A stretch of 17,185 nucleotides of DNA from SIG565 sp045647785 (GCA_045647785.1 JAZRMU010000083.1:1-17185); one strand, 5' to 3'; counted from the stretch's first letter, positions 6,932 through 14,872 are shown. A program made the numbers and translations. Notes: a model not told the origin generated them from the letters alone.

Positions 6932-8668
6932 ATGGAAATGGTTAATGTAAAAGTAAACGGCATTGCCGTTAGTGTACCGAAGGGCTCCACCATTTTAGAG
7001 GCTGCCCGCGCAGCAGGTGTAGAAATTCCTACCCTCTGCTTTATGAAAGAGAAAAATGAAATCGGCGCTTGCCGTATTTGTGTTGTTGAGGCAACAGGTG
7101 CTCGCGGTCTTGTTACCGCCTGCGTTTACCCTGTAGCAGAGGGTATGGAGATTCAGACCAATACCGCTAAAATTCAGGCTGCTCGCAAAACAACACTCGA
7201 GCTCATCCTTTCAACCCACGAAAAGAAGTGTCTTTCTTGCGTTCGTTCCACAAACTGCGAGCTTCAGAAGCTCTGCCGCGAGTACGGCGTTGAGGAGGAT
7301 ACCTTCGGCGGCTACAGACCGCAGTATGAGTTGGATGAGTCCACTCCGCACCTAGTGCGTGATAACAACAAGTGTATTCTTTGCCGTCGCTGCGTAGCCG
7401 CTTGCGATGAGCAGTATGTAGGCGTTATCGGCGCTAACGACCGTGGTATTGATACCAATATCGGTTGCGCATTTGAGAGAACTCTTGGTGAAGTTCCCTG
7501 TATTTCTTGCGGTCAGTGTACTGCAGTTTGCCCCACAGGCGCGCTCACCGAAAAGGACGATACCGATAAGGTTTGGGCAGCTTTAGCTGATAGCAGCAAG
7601 CATGTTGTTGTTCAGACAGCTCCCTCTATCCGCGCAACACTCGGCGAATGCTTCGGTATGCCGATTGGCTCTAATGTTGAGGGCAAAATGGTTTCCGCTC
7701 TTCGTCGCCTCGGCTTTGCAAAGGTATTCGATACTGACTTCGCTGCCGACCTCACCATCGTTGAGGAAGCAAACGAGCTGGTTGAGAGAATCAAGAACGG
7801 CGGAACTCTGCCGATGATTACCTCCTGCTCACCCGGTTGGGTTAAGTTCTGCGAGTTCTACTATCCTGATATGATTGCTCACCTATCCTCCTGCAAATCT
7901 CCGCAGCAGATGGCAGGCGCAGTAATCAAGACCTACTACGCTAACAAAATGGGCATTGATGCAAAGGACATTGTTGTTGTTTCTGTAATGCCCTGTACTG
8001 CTAAAAAGTTTGAAATTGGCCGCGAGGATCAGTCGGCTGCAGGTGTTCCGGATGTTGATATCGCTATCACCACCCGCGAGCTTGCTCGTATGATTGATCG
8101 CGCAGGTATTAAGTTCACCATGCTCCCCGATGAGGAGTTCGACAGCCCGCTTGGCGATGATACAGGTGCTGCTGTTATCTTCGGCGCTACCGGTGGTGTT
8201 ATGGAGGCAGCTATTCGTACTGCTAACGCTTGGCTCAACGGTGCTACCGAGGCTATCGATTTCACCGCAGTTCGCGGCACACAGGGTCTTAAAACCGCAG
8301 CTGTAACAGTTGGCGGAAATGAGCTCAAGGTTGCTGTAGCTTCGGGCGCAGCAGCTGCAAAGGTTGTTATGGATAAGCTTAAGGCCGGCAACCCCGACGG
8401 TTGGGGCTTCATCGAGATTATGGGATGCCCCGGCGGTTGCGTAAACGGTGGCGGTCAGCCCATTCAGCCGCAGTATGTTCGCGATACAGTGGATCTTAAG
8501 GCTGTTCGTGCAAAGGCACTTTACGATCAGGATGCTGCAATGGCACTTCGTATGTCGCACGAATCTCCCGTTATTAAGACTCTTTACAGCGAGTGGTATG
8601 ACGGTTTCGGCGGCCACAAGGCTCACCACGACCTCCATACAAGCTATGTAGCTCGTAAGAAGTATTAA
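6932..8668 (+). CDS. hndD: NADH-dependent [FeFe]-hydrogenase catalytic subunit (HndD/HydA)
   Basis: A 578-aa cytoplasmic catalytic subunit making or oxidising H2. It has an N-terminal [2Fe-2S] domain (C36, C47, C50, C64), a His-Cys3 [4Fe-4S] site (H96, C100, C103, C109), two ferredoxin-type [4Fe-4S] clusters (C148/151/154/158; C190/193/196/200), the H-cluster domain (about 220-510) and the small-subunit-like tail (about 520-578). H-cluster motifs: L1 TSCSPGW (297-303), L2 MPCTAKKFE (353-361), L3 EIMGCPGGCVNGGGQP (495-510). L1 has Ser where the canonical TSCCPGW has its second Cys; I recall this C-S form from other NAD-linked enzymes but could not check. TAAGGAGG precedes the start. Last gene of the operon, followed by a strong terminator. 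The HydE/F/G maturases are not in this window. Confidence 0.96.
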   Translation: MEMVNVKVNGIAVSVPKGSTILEAARAAGVEIPTLCFMKEKNEIGACRICVVEATGARGLVTACVYPVAEGMEIQTNTAKIQAARKTTLELILSTHEKKCLSCVRSTNCELQKLCREYGVEEDTFGGYRPQYELDESTPHLVRDNNKCILCRRCVAACDEQYVGVIGANDRGIDTNIGCAFERTLGEVPCISCGQCTAVCPTGALTEKDDTDKVWAALADSSKHVVVQTAPSIRATLGECFGMPIGSNVEGKMVSALRRLGFAKVFDTDFAADLTIVEEANELVERIKNGGTLPMITSCSPGWVKFCEFYYPDMIAHLSSCKSPQQMAGAVIKTYYANKMGIDAKDIVVVSVMPCTAKKFEIGREDQSAAGVPDVDIAITTRELARMIDRAGIKFTMLPDEEFDSPLGDDTGAAVIFGATGGVMEAAIRTANAWLNGATEAIDFTAVRGTQGLKTAAVTVGGNELKVAVASGAAAAKVVMDKLKAGNPDGWGFIEIMGCPGGCVNGGGQPIQPQYVRDTVDLKAVRAKALYDQDAAMALRMSHESPVIKTLYSEWYDGFGGHKAHHDLHTSYVARKKY

Positions 8669-8679
8669 TTTTAAAAGTT

Positions 8680-8720
8680 AAGGCACTCTTTCCTTAGAAA
8701 AGAGTGCCTTATTTATATTT
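8680..8720 (+). terminator. Terminator of the hydrogenase operon
   Basis: AAGGCACTCTTT (8680-8691) pairs perfectly with AAAGAGTGCCTT (8699-8710) over a 7-nt loop, followed by ATTTATATTT, directly after the hndD stop codon. Confidence 0.8.
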
Positions 8721-8728
8721 GGTTATAT

Positions 8729-8767
8729 AAAAATGGCGAGGAAATTTATAATTCCTCGCCATTTTTT
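8729..8767. terminator. Bidirectional terminator between the two convergent operons
   Basis: AAAAATGGCGAGGAA (8729-8743) pairs with TTCCTCGCCATTTTT (8752-8766). The plus strand continues into a T-run and the minus strand into TTTTTATAT. On the minus strand it ends the aspS-gatA-gatB operon 18 bp after the gatB stop; on the plus strand it backs up the first hydrogenase terminator. Confidence 0.8.
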
Positions 8768-8784
8768 ATTGCATTGTTTTTATT

Positions 8785-10194
8785 TTATTTATTAACCTCG
8801 GCTTCAAGGTACTGTCTGATAACGGCGGGGTCGCCGCAGCCCTTAAGCTCTTTCATTATAAGACCGAACAGACCCTGCAGAGCCTTTGTTTTACCGCCCT
8901 TGTAGTCCTCAACGATTTTACCGTTTTCGGCAACTACCTTGCGAACGGTATCGAGAATGAAGCTGTCGTCTACCTTTACATTCAGTCCGTTTTCCTCGCA
9001 GTAGGCATCTACCTCTACATCGCCCTCAAATACGGCGGAGAGCACCTTTTTGCCGGCTGCGCGGGTGATTTCGCCGCTGTCTACAAGCTCAATAATTCGG
9101 GAAAGCTTTTCGGTGCTGATAGAAAGTGTATCAAGCTCCAAACGCTTCATAGCACCCATACATTCGGTGAGAATCCAGGATGCAGCCGATTTTGCGCTTC
9201 TGCCAAGGGCTACGAGCTTATCGAAGGTATCGCTTAAACTACGGTCGGATGCGAGCACTGCAGCCTCCTTCGCAGCAATACCCATATCCTCATAGTATTT
9301 ACCCTTTTCCTCGGCGGTTGCGGGCATACTCTTTCGGATTTCCTCCAGCCACTCATCATCAATTACAATGGGCATCAGGTTGGGATCGGGGAAATAGCGG
9401 TAATCTGCGGCTGTTTCCTTGTCGCGCATCGGGAAGGTTCTGCGCTTAACATCATCCCAACGGCGGGTTTCCTGAACGAGAAGCTCGGTGCCGCGCTCAA
9501 TAGCGTCAACATGGCGCACCTTTTCAAATTCGATAGCGTCCTTAATTTCGGAAAGCGAGCTCATATTCTTGATTTCGGAGCGTACGCCGAATTCGCTTGA
9601 GCCCTCGGGGCGAACTGAAATATTAACATCGCAGCGCATTGCGCCCTCCTCGCATTCCGAGATTCCTGCAAACTGCAGCGCTGATTTCAGCCTTTTCAGG
9701 TAGGTGATAACCTCTTCAGAGGAACGGAAATCGGGCTTGCTTACGATTTCAATAAGCGGAACGCTTGTGCGGTTAAAGTCAACAAAGGATGTGTTGGTAG
9801 CCTCATCATGAACGAGCTTACCGGCATCCTCCTCAAGGTGGATTTGCTTAATTCCAATTTGTCTGCCCTCAATTTCTACGCTGCCCTCAACACAAATGGG
9901 GTTGAACCACTGTGTAATCTGATAGGCGCAGGGGAGGTCGGGGTAGTAGTAGCTTTTCTTATCGAAGGTGGTGTACTGATTGATTTTGCAGTTTAGCATA
10001 AAGCCTGCCTTAACAGCCAGCTCGATAGCGTGTCTGTTAGTTATGGGCAGCATACCCGGCATACCGCTGCAGGCGGGGCAAACGCAGTCGTTAGGTGTGT
10101 TTGCGCTTGAATGACCGCCGCAAGAGCAGAAAAGCTTTGAAGCTGTTGAAAGCTCAACATGTGTTTCAAGACCAATTACAAGTTCGTATTTCAT
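8785..10194 (-). CDS. gatB: Asp-tRNA(Asn)/Glu-tRNA(Gln) amidotransferase subunit B
   Basis: A 469-aa GatB, close to the usual 475. It binds the mischarged tRNA, activates its side chain with ATP and transfers ammonia to make Asn-tRNA(Asn) (or Gln-tRNA(Gln)). Seen: GLETHVEL (8-15) with E10 and H12; a Cys set (C23, C25, C39, C42) fitting the zinc site; HLEEDAGK (119-126) with the conserved acidic residues; DFNRTSVPLIEIVSKPDF (139-156); and a C-terminal YqeY-like tail ending LFGLIMKELKGCGDP and following residues. Kinase and transferase motifs look intact. The start follows gatA's stop by 2 bases, with GGAGGAGG inside the gatA C-terminal codons, so translation is coupled. Last gene of the operon. 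Its expected partner GatA is degenerate here, so the ammonia source is the open question. Confidence 0.95.
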   Translation of the reverse strand: MKYELVIGLETHVELSTASKLFCSCGGHSSANTPNDCVCPACSGMPGMLPITNRHAIELAVKAGFMLNCKINQYTTFDKKSYYYPDLPCAYQITQWFNPICVEGSVEIEGRQIGIKQIHLEEDAGKLVHDEATNTSFVDFNRTSVPLIEIVSKPDFRSSEEVITYLKRLKSALQFAGISECEEGAMRCDVNISVRPEGSSEFGVRSEIKNMSSLSEIKDAIEFEKVRHVDAIERGTELLVQETRRWDDVKRRTFPMRDKETAADYRYFPDPNLMPIVIDDEWLEEIRKSMPATAEEKGKYYEDMGIAAKEAAVLASDRSLSDTFDKLVALGRSAKSAASWILTECMGAMKRLELDTLSISTEKLSRIIELVDSGEITRAAGKKVLSAVFEGDVEVDAYCEENGLNVKVDDSFILDTVRKVVAENGKIVEDYKGGKTKALQGLFGLIMKELKGCGDPAVIRQYLEAEVNK

Positions 10195-10196
10195 TG

Positions 10197-11372
10197 TTAT
10201 GCCTCCTCCACACTGCTTGCAATACTTAAAAGTATGCTCTCATTAAAGCTGTCGCCTATTAGCTGAACTCCGCCGCTAACTACTGCGGGCAGACCCGTGA
10301 TAGACGGAATGGCGGTGAACAGACCTTCCTCAAGCACCCTGCTGAATGCTTCGCTTATATCGTAGGGAATAAGGTCGAAGCGGCTGCAGGCGGGAGCGAT
10401 GATGGCATCGTAGCTGCCAAGCAGCTCTTTAACTGCTGTCAGCACCAGCTTGCGGATTTTAAGGCTCTTATCATAGCAGCTGTTGTATTTATCTTTGGCG
10501 AGAACATCTGAACCGTAGATAATGGTGGCCTTGGTTAAAAAGCCGAAGCCCTCGGTGCGGCTGTTTACATATAATTCGCCAATGTTCTTATATTTTTCGG
10601 CACGATGACCGTATTTAACACCGTCAAAGCGGGAGAGATTGTTGCAGCTTTCGGCAGCAAGCAGAATTTGCCAAGCGGTTTGAGCCGTCTCGGCAAGCGG
10701 GAAGGAAGCCTTTTCAACAACTGTACCCTTTGCTTCGAGCGATTTAACATAGGCATCAATTTTAGCCTTCACTTCATTAGACGCAGCATCATAAAGCTCG
10801 GTGATTAAGCAAAGCTTCATTTTGGAAACATCCATATTGGTGCTGTATTCATATTTTTCGGTCTTAAGGCTTGTTCCGTCCTTTTGGTCGTTGCCCGCAA
10901 TAACCGATAAAATCTCGGCAGCAGCCTTCGCATCCTTTGCGGTAACGCCGATTTGCTCGCCCGAGCAAGCGCAGGCGATAACACCGTAGCGCGAAACAGT
11001 GCCGTAGGTGGGTTTTATGAAGGTAACACCCGATACTGCGGCTGCGCGGCGGGGTGCGCCGTTTAAATCCACATTAAGTGCTGCCTTAACCTTGCCCTCT
11101 CGCACGAGCTCGGCGGCGGCTCCGCTTTTTAGAGCATCGTCGGCAAAATAAGAGGTTTCACCCAGTAGGTCAAGACCGAATTCGCCGACATTTGTTTTGC
11201 CCGAAACGGTGTAGCCCGCCTTTTCAATACGCTCGACTGCCTCGGCGCTGAAAAGCGGCTTAAAGTCTTCGAGCATTCTTGAGCCTGCGGTTGCAGGAAC
11301 ACCCTTAACTAATATAGTATCATCAACTGCGATGTTTCCCGCAGCGTTTATTTCGTTAATATAATATTTCAC
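10197..11372 (-). CDS. gatA: GatA-like amidotransferase subunit lacking the amidase catalytic triad
   Basis: A 391-aa GatA homologue where normal GatA has about 485 aa. The frame also allows GTG 11381, but AAAGGAGGG sits right against it; GTG 11372, 8 bases downstream of that site, is the better start. GatA landmarks remain: GSRMLEDF (30-37), GKTNVGEF (58-65), KPTYGTVSRYGV (120-131), LSRFDGVKYG (246-255), SRTEGFG (271-277), YDAIIAPACS (321-330). The catalytic parts do not: the Lys of the usual IKDN is Asp (AVDDTI, D17), the GGSSGGS loop is reduced to LKSG (81-84), and the nucleophile Ser of GGSIR is Ala (NGAPR, A106). The first 60-70 residues of GatA are absent and C-terminal loops are shortened. 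It should not hydrolyse glutamine; the frame is open, so a structural or ammonia-channel role is inferred. Confidence 0.85.
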   Translation of the reverse strand: MKYYINEINAAGNIAVDDTILVKGVPATAGSRMLEDFKPLFSAEAVERIEKAGYTVSGKTNVGEFGLDLLGETSYFADDALKSGAAAELVREGKVKAALNVDLNGAPRRAAAVSGVTFIKPTYGTVSRYGVIACACSGEQIGVTAKDAKAAAEILSVIAGNDQKDGTSLKTEKYEYSTNMDVSKMKLCLITELYDAASNEVKAKIDAYVKSLEAKGTVVEKASFPLAETAQTAWQILLAAESCNNLSRFDGVKYGHRAEKYKNIGELYVNSRTEGFGFLTKATIIYGSDVLAKDKYNSCYDKSLKIRKLVLTAVKELLGSYDAIIAPACSRFDLIPYDISEAFSRVLEEGLFTAIPSITGLPAVVSGGVQLIGDSFNESILLSIASSVEEA

Positions 11373-11387
11373 TAAAGCCACCCTCCT

Positions 11388-13496
11388 TTACTTTACAAGT
11401 CTTGGTACCTGCCAGCTGTCCTCGGTGCTCTGCGGAGCGCCTGCAAGCAGGTCATCACGGCTGAAGTTTTGCTGTCTTTCATCCTCACGCAGAATGTTGG
11501 TAAGCGGCATTACATATACCATTGATTCTACGCCCTCGGTATCAACCCTTGATAGTTCAGCCTCTTTTTTCTGCATATCGTCAAGAATGGACTGCATAGC
11601 TTTCTTTTCTTTATCGGTAAAGGCAAGCTCGTTTACCTGTTCAAGGGCTTTCAGCTTGCTTTCCTTGCTGACTGCTGCACTCTTTGCCGAGCTTACGGTT
11701 TTAGAGAAAGCGGAGCTATCTCCACCATCACTGCCTAATACCTCGCTGCCGCCCTTGCCGCGAATGCTGACATTCGCCTCAAAGAGCTGAAGCTCTGTAA
11801 CCTCGCTCGGTGCGCCCAGCATCTGGTCTTGAGCGGTGCCGTCAAGCGGGAAGGCGATAACATCGCGAATGGTTTCAGTATCGGCAAGCAGCATTATAAT
11901 TCGGTCAACACCGGGTGCCATACCTGCGTGCGGCGGTGCGCCGAACTGGAAGGCATTATAGAGTGCGCTAAAGCGCTTTTCAACCTCTTCTTCAGAGTAG
12001 CCTGCGATTTCAAACGCCTTTCTCATAATCTCGGGGCTATGGTTTCTGACTGCACCCGAAGCTAATTCAATACCGTTACAAACAAGGTCGTATTGGTAAG
12101 CGAGAATATCGCAGGGGTCCATAGTTTCCAGCGCCTCAAGACCGCCCTGCGGCATTGAGAAGGGGTTGTGTGTGAATATAATCTTATCGGTTGTTTCGTC
12201 CCTTTCATACATCGGGAAATCAACAACGAAGCAGAATTCAAAGGCATCGTTCTTAATGAGCCCTAATTCGTTGCCAAGCCATGTGCGGATAACGCCCGCA
12301 TTCTTATCGGCAATATCCGATGCGGTGTCGCAAATGAAGAATATTGTTTCTCCCGATTTAACACCCGTGAGTTCAACAATTTCGCGTTTCTCGGCGTCGG
12401 TCATAACCTTTGTAATCGGGTCATCCTTAAACTCGAAGGTTGTTTCATCAAGCAGGGTGATGTGTGCAAGACCCGCCATTTTAGCCTGCTTTGTGGCAAA
12501 GGCGAGCGACTTATCAAAGAACCAGCGCTCATTCTTGCAGGGCGCAACAATACCTCGAACCGGCTTATTCATAAAGGGCTTGAACTGCACCCTTTTGAAC
12601 ATATCGGTAAGGTCGCAGATGATTAGCGGGTTGCGAAGGTCGGGCTTATCCGAGCCGTATTTCGCCATAGCCTCGCGGAAGGGAATGCGGCGGAAGGGAG
12701 TAGATGATATTTTCTTATCCGAGAAGGTGCGGAAAATATCGCCAACAACATCCTCGCAAATCTTGAGCACCTCATCCTGTGTTGAAAATGCCATTTCAAA
12801 GTCGAGCTGATAGAATTCGCCGGGGGAACGGTCGGCGCGGGCATCCTCATCTCTGAAGCAGGGCGCGATTTGATAGTATTTATCAAAGCCCGACACCATA
12901 AGCAGCTGCTTAAACTGCTGCGGAGCCTGCGGCAGAGCATAGAACTTGCCGGCGTGCTTTCGGGAGGGAACAAGGAAATCTCTGGCACCCTCGGGCGAGG
13001 AGGCGGTGAGAATCGGGGTCTGGATATCAAGGAAGCCCCTTTCCTCCATCAAGCGGCGCATGTGGCCGATAACGCGCGAGCGCAGAATAATATTATTGTG
13101 CAGCGCGGGATTTCTTAAATCAAGGAAGCGGTGCTTGAGTCTTAAATTCTCATTAGTGCCGCTTGAGCCTATTTCAAAGGGCAGGTCGCGGCTGCAAACG
13201 CCGAGTACCGACAGCCCGCTTGCGATAAGCTCAACAAGACCTGTGGCAATTTTGGGGTTAACGGTGCTTTCATCTCTCTTTGCGACCGTACCTGTAACCG
13301 ATATTACGGTTTCCTTGGCGATGCCTTTGAGCAGTTTTTCGTCGTGCACTACCACCTGTGTGATGCCTGTTTCATCACGCAAATCCACGAAAAGCACGCC
13401 GCCGTGGTCGCGGATAACATCAACCCAGCCTGCAAGGGAAACAGTTAAACCAATGTGTTCTTCTCTGATTTCGTTACAACGATGAGTTCTATACAT
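11388..13496 (-). CDS. aspS: Aspartyl-tRNA synthetase fused to GatC
   Basis: A 702-aa fusion. Residues 1-about 575 are a bacterial-type class II AspRS: OB-fold anticodon domain (1-105), motif 2 FRDEDARADRSPGEFYQ (214-230) and motif 3 APPHAGMAPGVDRI (520-533). His31 in RDHGG matches the His reported to mark non-discriminating AspRS in Pseudomonas aeruginosa, which fits charging of both tRNA(Asp) and tRNA(Asn). After a Gly/Ser-rich linker (about 576-612) comes a full GatC domain (613-702) with VDTEGVESMVYVMPLTN (651-667), ILREDE and WQVPRLVK at the end. No separate gatC is present. GGAGG precedes ATG 13496. It is the first gene of a T-box-controlled operon with gatA and gatB, so charging and amidation are physically linked. 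The fusion is seen directly; non-discrimination is inferred. Confidence 0.93.
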   Translation of the reverse strand: MYRTHRCNEIREEHIGLTVSLAGWVDVIRDHGGVLFVDLRDETGITQVVVHDEKLLKGIAKETVISVTGTVAKRDESTVNPKIATGLVELIASGLSVLGVCSRDLPFEIGSSGTNENLRLKHRFLDLRNPALHNNIILRSRVIGHMRRLMEERGFLDIQTPILTASSPEGARDFLVPSRKHAGKFYALPQAPQQFKQLLMVSGFDKYYQIAPCFRDEDARADRSPGEFYQLDFEMAFSTQDEVLKICEDVVGDIFRTFSDKKISSTPFRRIPFREAMAKYGSDKPDLRNPLIICDLTDMFKRVQFKPFMNKPVRGIVAPCKNERWFFDKSLAFATKQAKMAGLAHITLLDETTFEFKDDPITKVMTDAEKREIVELTGVKSGETIFFICDTASDIADKNAGVIRTWLGNELGLIKNDAFEFCFVVDFPMYERDETTDKIIFTHNPFSMPQGGLEALETMDPCDILAYQYDLVCNGIELASGAVRNHSPEIMRKAFEIAGYSEEEVEKRFSALYNAFQFGAPPHAGMAPGVDRIIMLLADTETIRDVIAFPLDGTAQDQMLGAPSEVTELQLFEANVSIRGKGGSEVLGSDGGDSSAFSKTVSSAKSAAVSKESKLKALEQVNELAFTDKEKKAMQSILDDMQKKEAELSRVDTEGVESMVYVMPLTNILREDERQQNFSRDDLLAGAPQSTEDSWQVPRLVK

Positions 13497-13552
13497 TGTA
13501 TTTTACCTCCGTTTTTATATTTGCATTTTTATTTTACATTTATTATATGCCA

Positions 13553-13776
13553 AATAAAATAAAAAAGCCCGAGAATTACTGAATGTAATTCTCGGGACGA
13601 GTAAATTAACCCGCGGTGCCACCCGTTTTGATACAAAGTATCCGCTTTTTATTTTGTTTTAGCATAAAAAGAAGTGTTGCCTGACCTACTACTCATCCGA
13701 AGCGTGCTTTCAGCCGATGACACACTCTCTCTGACGGACTTTCCACAAAAGCAGGGTCTTCTAGTGGTTTTAACCG
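13553..13776 (-). promoter_or_regulatory. T-box riboswitch leader of aspS-gatA-gatB
   Basis: On the minus strand the leader has the conserved AGAGAG element and GGCTGAAAGC loop of Stem I, the T-box GGGTGGCACCGCGG (13624-13611) and a terminator CCCGAGAATTAC/GTAATTCTCGGG (13568-13579 with 13585-13596) followed by CTTTTTT. Uncharged tRNA pairing with the T-box would form the antiterminator (ACGGG with CCCGT) and turn the operon on. The specifier could not be fixed: an Asn triplet AAC (13678-13676), flanked by C and A near the base of Stem I (AGAAG/CTTCT), is the candidate I favour; an Asp triplet GAT (13697-13695) and an overlapping GAG are alternatives. Confidence 0.93.
13561..13596 (-). terminator. 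T-box regulated intrinsic terminator
   Basis: A 12-bp perfect stem with a 5-nt loop, then CTTTTTT on the minus strand, lying about 65 bases before the aspS start codon. It competes with the antiterminator of the T-box leader. Confidence 0.9.
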
Positions 13777-13781
13777 CAGTA

Positions 13782-13810
13782 ATTATACCAAAAATTTTTT
13801 TATTTGTCAA
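13782..13810 (-). promoter_or_regulatory. Consensus sigma-A promoter for the T-box/aspS operon
   Basis: Minus strand TTGACA (13810-13805), 17-bp spacer, TATAAT (13787-13782): both hexamers are perfect. Transcription should start near 13775, giving a leader of roughly 280 nt. The -35 box is only 13 bp after the stop of the asparaginase-like gene. Confidence 0.9.
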
Positions 13811-13823
13811 TAAAAACGGGGAA

Positions 13824-14843
13824 TTATCTTAAAAATTCGCCGTTTATTTCCAAATTTATGAAGTCTTGCAGCTCCCGACCGCTATAGCCGAGCGAGCAGC
13901 CGACCAACAGCTTCATATAAGCCATTTCGCTTGTTGTGCGGTGGCTGCTGCACGCATTTTCGCCAAGCAGCGCGCCGGTGCTCTCATAGCGGTAGGATTT
14001 ATCACTTTCACAGGGCTCAATAAAGAAATCTATCGGCGGATTTGCCTCATCGCATCGCCTTTTAAGGCTTAAAGCCGAGTATCTGCCGCTGCCTGCCGCC
14101 GCCAAGGTTTCGCTGTGGTAGGTGTGGTGCAGCACCGCCCTAACGCCGCGAAGCGAGTAGCGGGAATAGTCGATACCCGTGTAGGGTGTAATTCTCAAAA
14201 CACAGCTTTTAAGCTCGTTTATGCGATATAGCAATGGCTCGGTGTCGGGGGACGCCTTGCCCTTATAGAATTTTCCGTTGGGAAGACGCTGCATAGTGCT
14301 GCTGTAAAAATCGTTTGAATGGTTTGCGCACCCTGTTAAATGTGCGGCAAAATGGATATACATATTATCGTTGTTTCGGTAGGGCACATACACGTTTGGT
14401 GCAATTCCATTTACAATATGCTCGACCGCCACCTTGAAATTTTCGCCTCCGTTAGCGGCGGGATTATAAAGCGGCAGCTGACTTGAAACTAAAAACACAG
14501 GGCGGTTTATACCTCCAAGCAGCAGCGAAAGCAGGGGGGCGGTGAAATGCAGCGTGTCTGTGCCGTGCAGAATAATAACACCGTCATAGCGCTCTATATT
14601 GTAGCTCTTAAGCCGTTTGACGAGGGTGTTAAGGTTGCCTACCGTCATATTCTCGCTTAAAATATTAAGCGGGCGGCGGACAAAGAATTTAACCGCTTTT
14701 TCACCTTTAAATTTGCTGTCGCCCTTTCTGAAATTTTGCACAATCAGGGCTTCTGCCCTTTTGGTATCGGCGTGCTGCTCACCAAGAGCGTTTTGGAAGG
14801 AGCAGATAGTGCCGCCTGTTAGAGCTAAAAGAATATTTTTCAT
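13824..14843 (-). CDS. Asparaginase (type I, AnsA/GatD-family) with an atypical active site
   Basis: A 339-aa cytoplasmic protein of the L-asparaginase family, which releases ammonia from asparagine (or glutamine); length fits type I AnsA. Seen: TGGTI (9-13) with nucleophile T12, LSENM (62-66) with the substrate-binding Ser, and HGTDT (93-97) with T95 and D96. The catalytic Lys of the second Thr-Lys-Asp set appears replaced: the AAHLTGCANHSNDFY segment aligns to the region that normally carries it, with C172 in its place. It has no signal peptide. The archaeal amidotransferase subunit GatD belongs to this family but carries an extra N-terminal domain absent here. It lies 29 bp after the deacetylase gene and just upstream of the aspS-gatC/gatA/gatB promoter. 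Activity and any link to tRNA amidation are inference. Confidence 0.82.
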   Translation of the reverse strand: MKNILLALTGGTICSFQNALGEQHADTKRAEALIVQNFRKGDSKFKGEKAVKFFVRRPLNILSENMTVGNLNTLVKRLKSYNIERYDGVIILHGTDTLHFTAPLLSLLLGGINRPVFLVSSQLPLYNPAANGGENFKVAVEHIVNGIAPNVYVPYRNNDNMYIHFAAHLTGCANHSNDFYSSTMQRLPNGKFYKGKASPDTEPLLYRINELKSCVLRITPYTGIDYSRYSLRGVRAVLHHTYHSETLAAAGSGRYSALSLKRRCDEANPPIDFFIEPCESDKSYRYESTGALLGENACSSHRTTSEMAYMKLLVGCSLGYSGRELQDFINLEINGEFLR

Positions 14844-14872
14844 TTTATCACCACAAGCAAAAATGTTTAGGT

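Noticed and set aside
7883..8638. 251-codon open frame on the minus strand
   Set aside because: It lies wholly inside hndD, opposite strongly conserved hydrogenase motifs, has no ribosome site or recognisable domain, and its composition is what the antisense of a codon-biased gene produces.
11373..11460. Frameshift explaining the missing GatA N-terminus
   Set aside because: The GatC domain of the upstream gene is complete and ends at 11388, only 15 bp before the gatA start, with a proper ribosome site between them; there is no room for the missing residues.
12166..12810. 214-codon plus-strand open frame
   Set aside because: It is antisense to the catalytic core of AspRS, which is clearly coding on the minus strand; no family features are visible in the plus-strand product.
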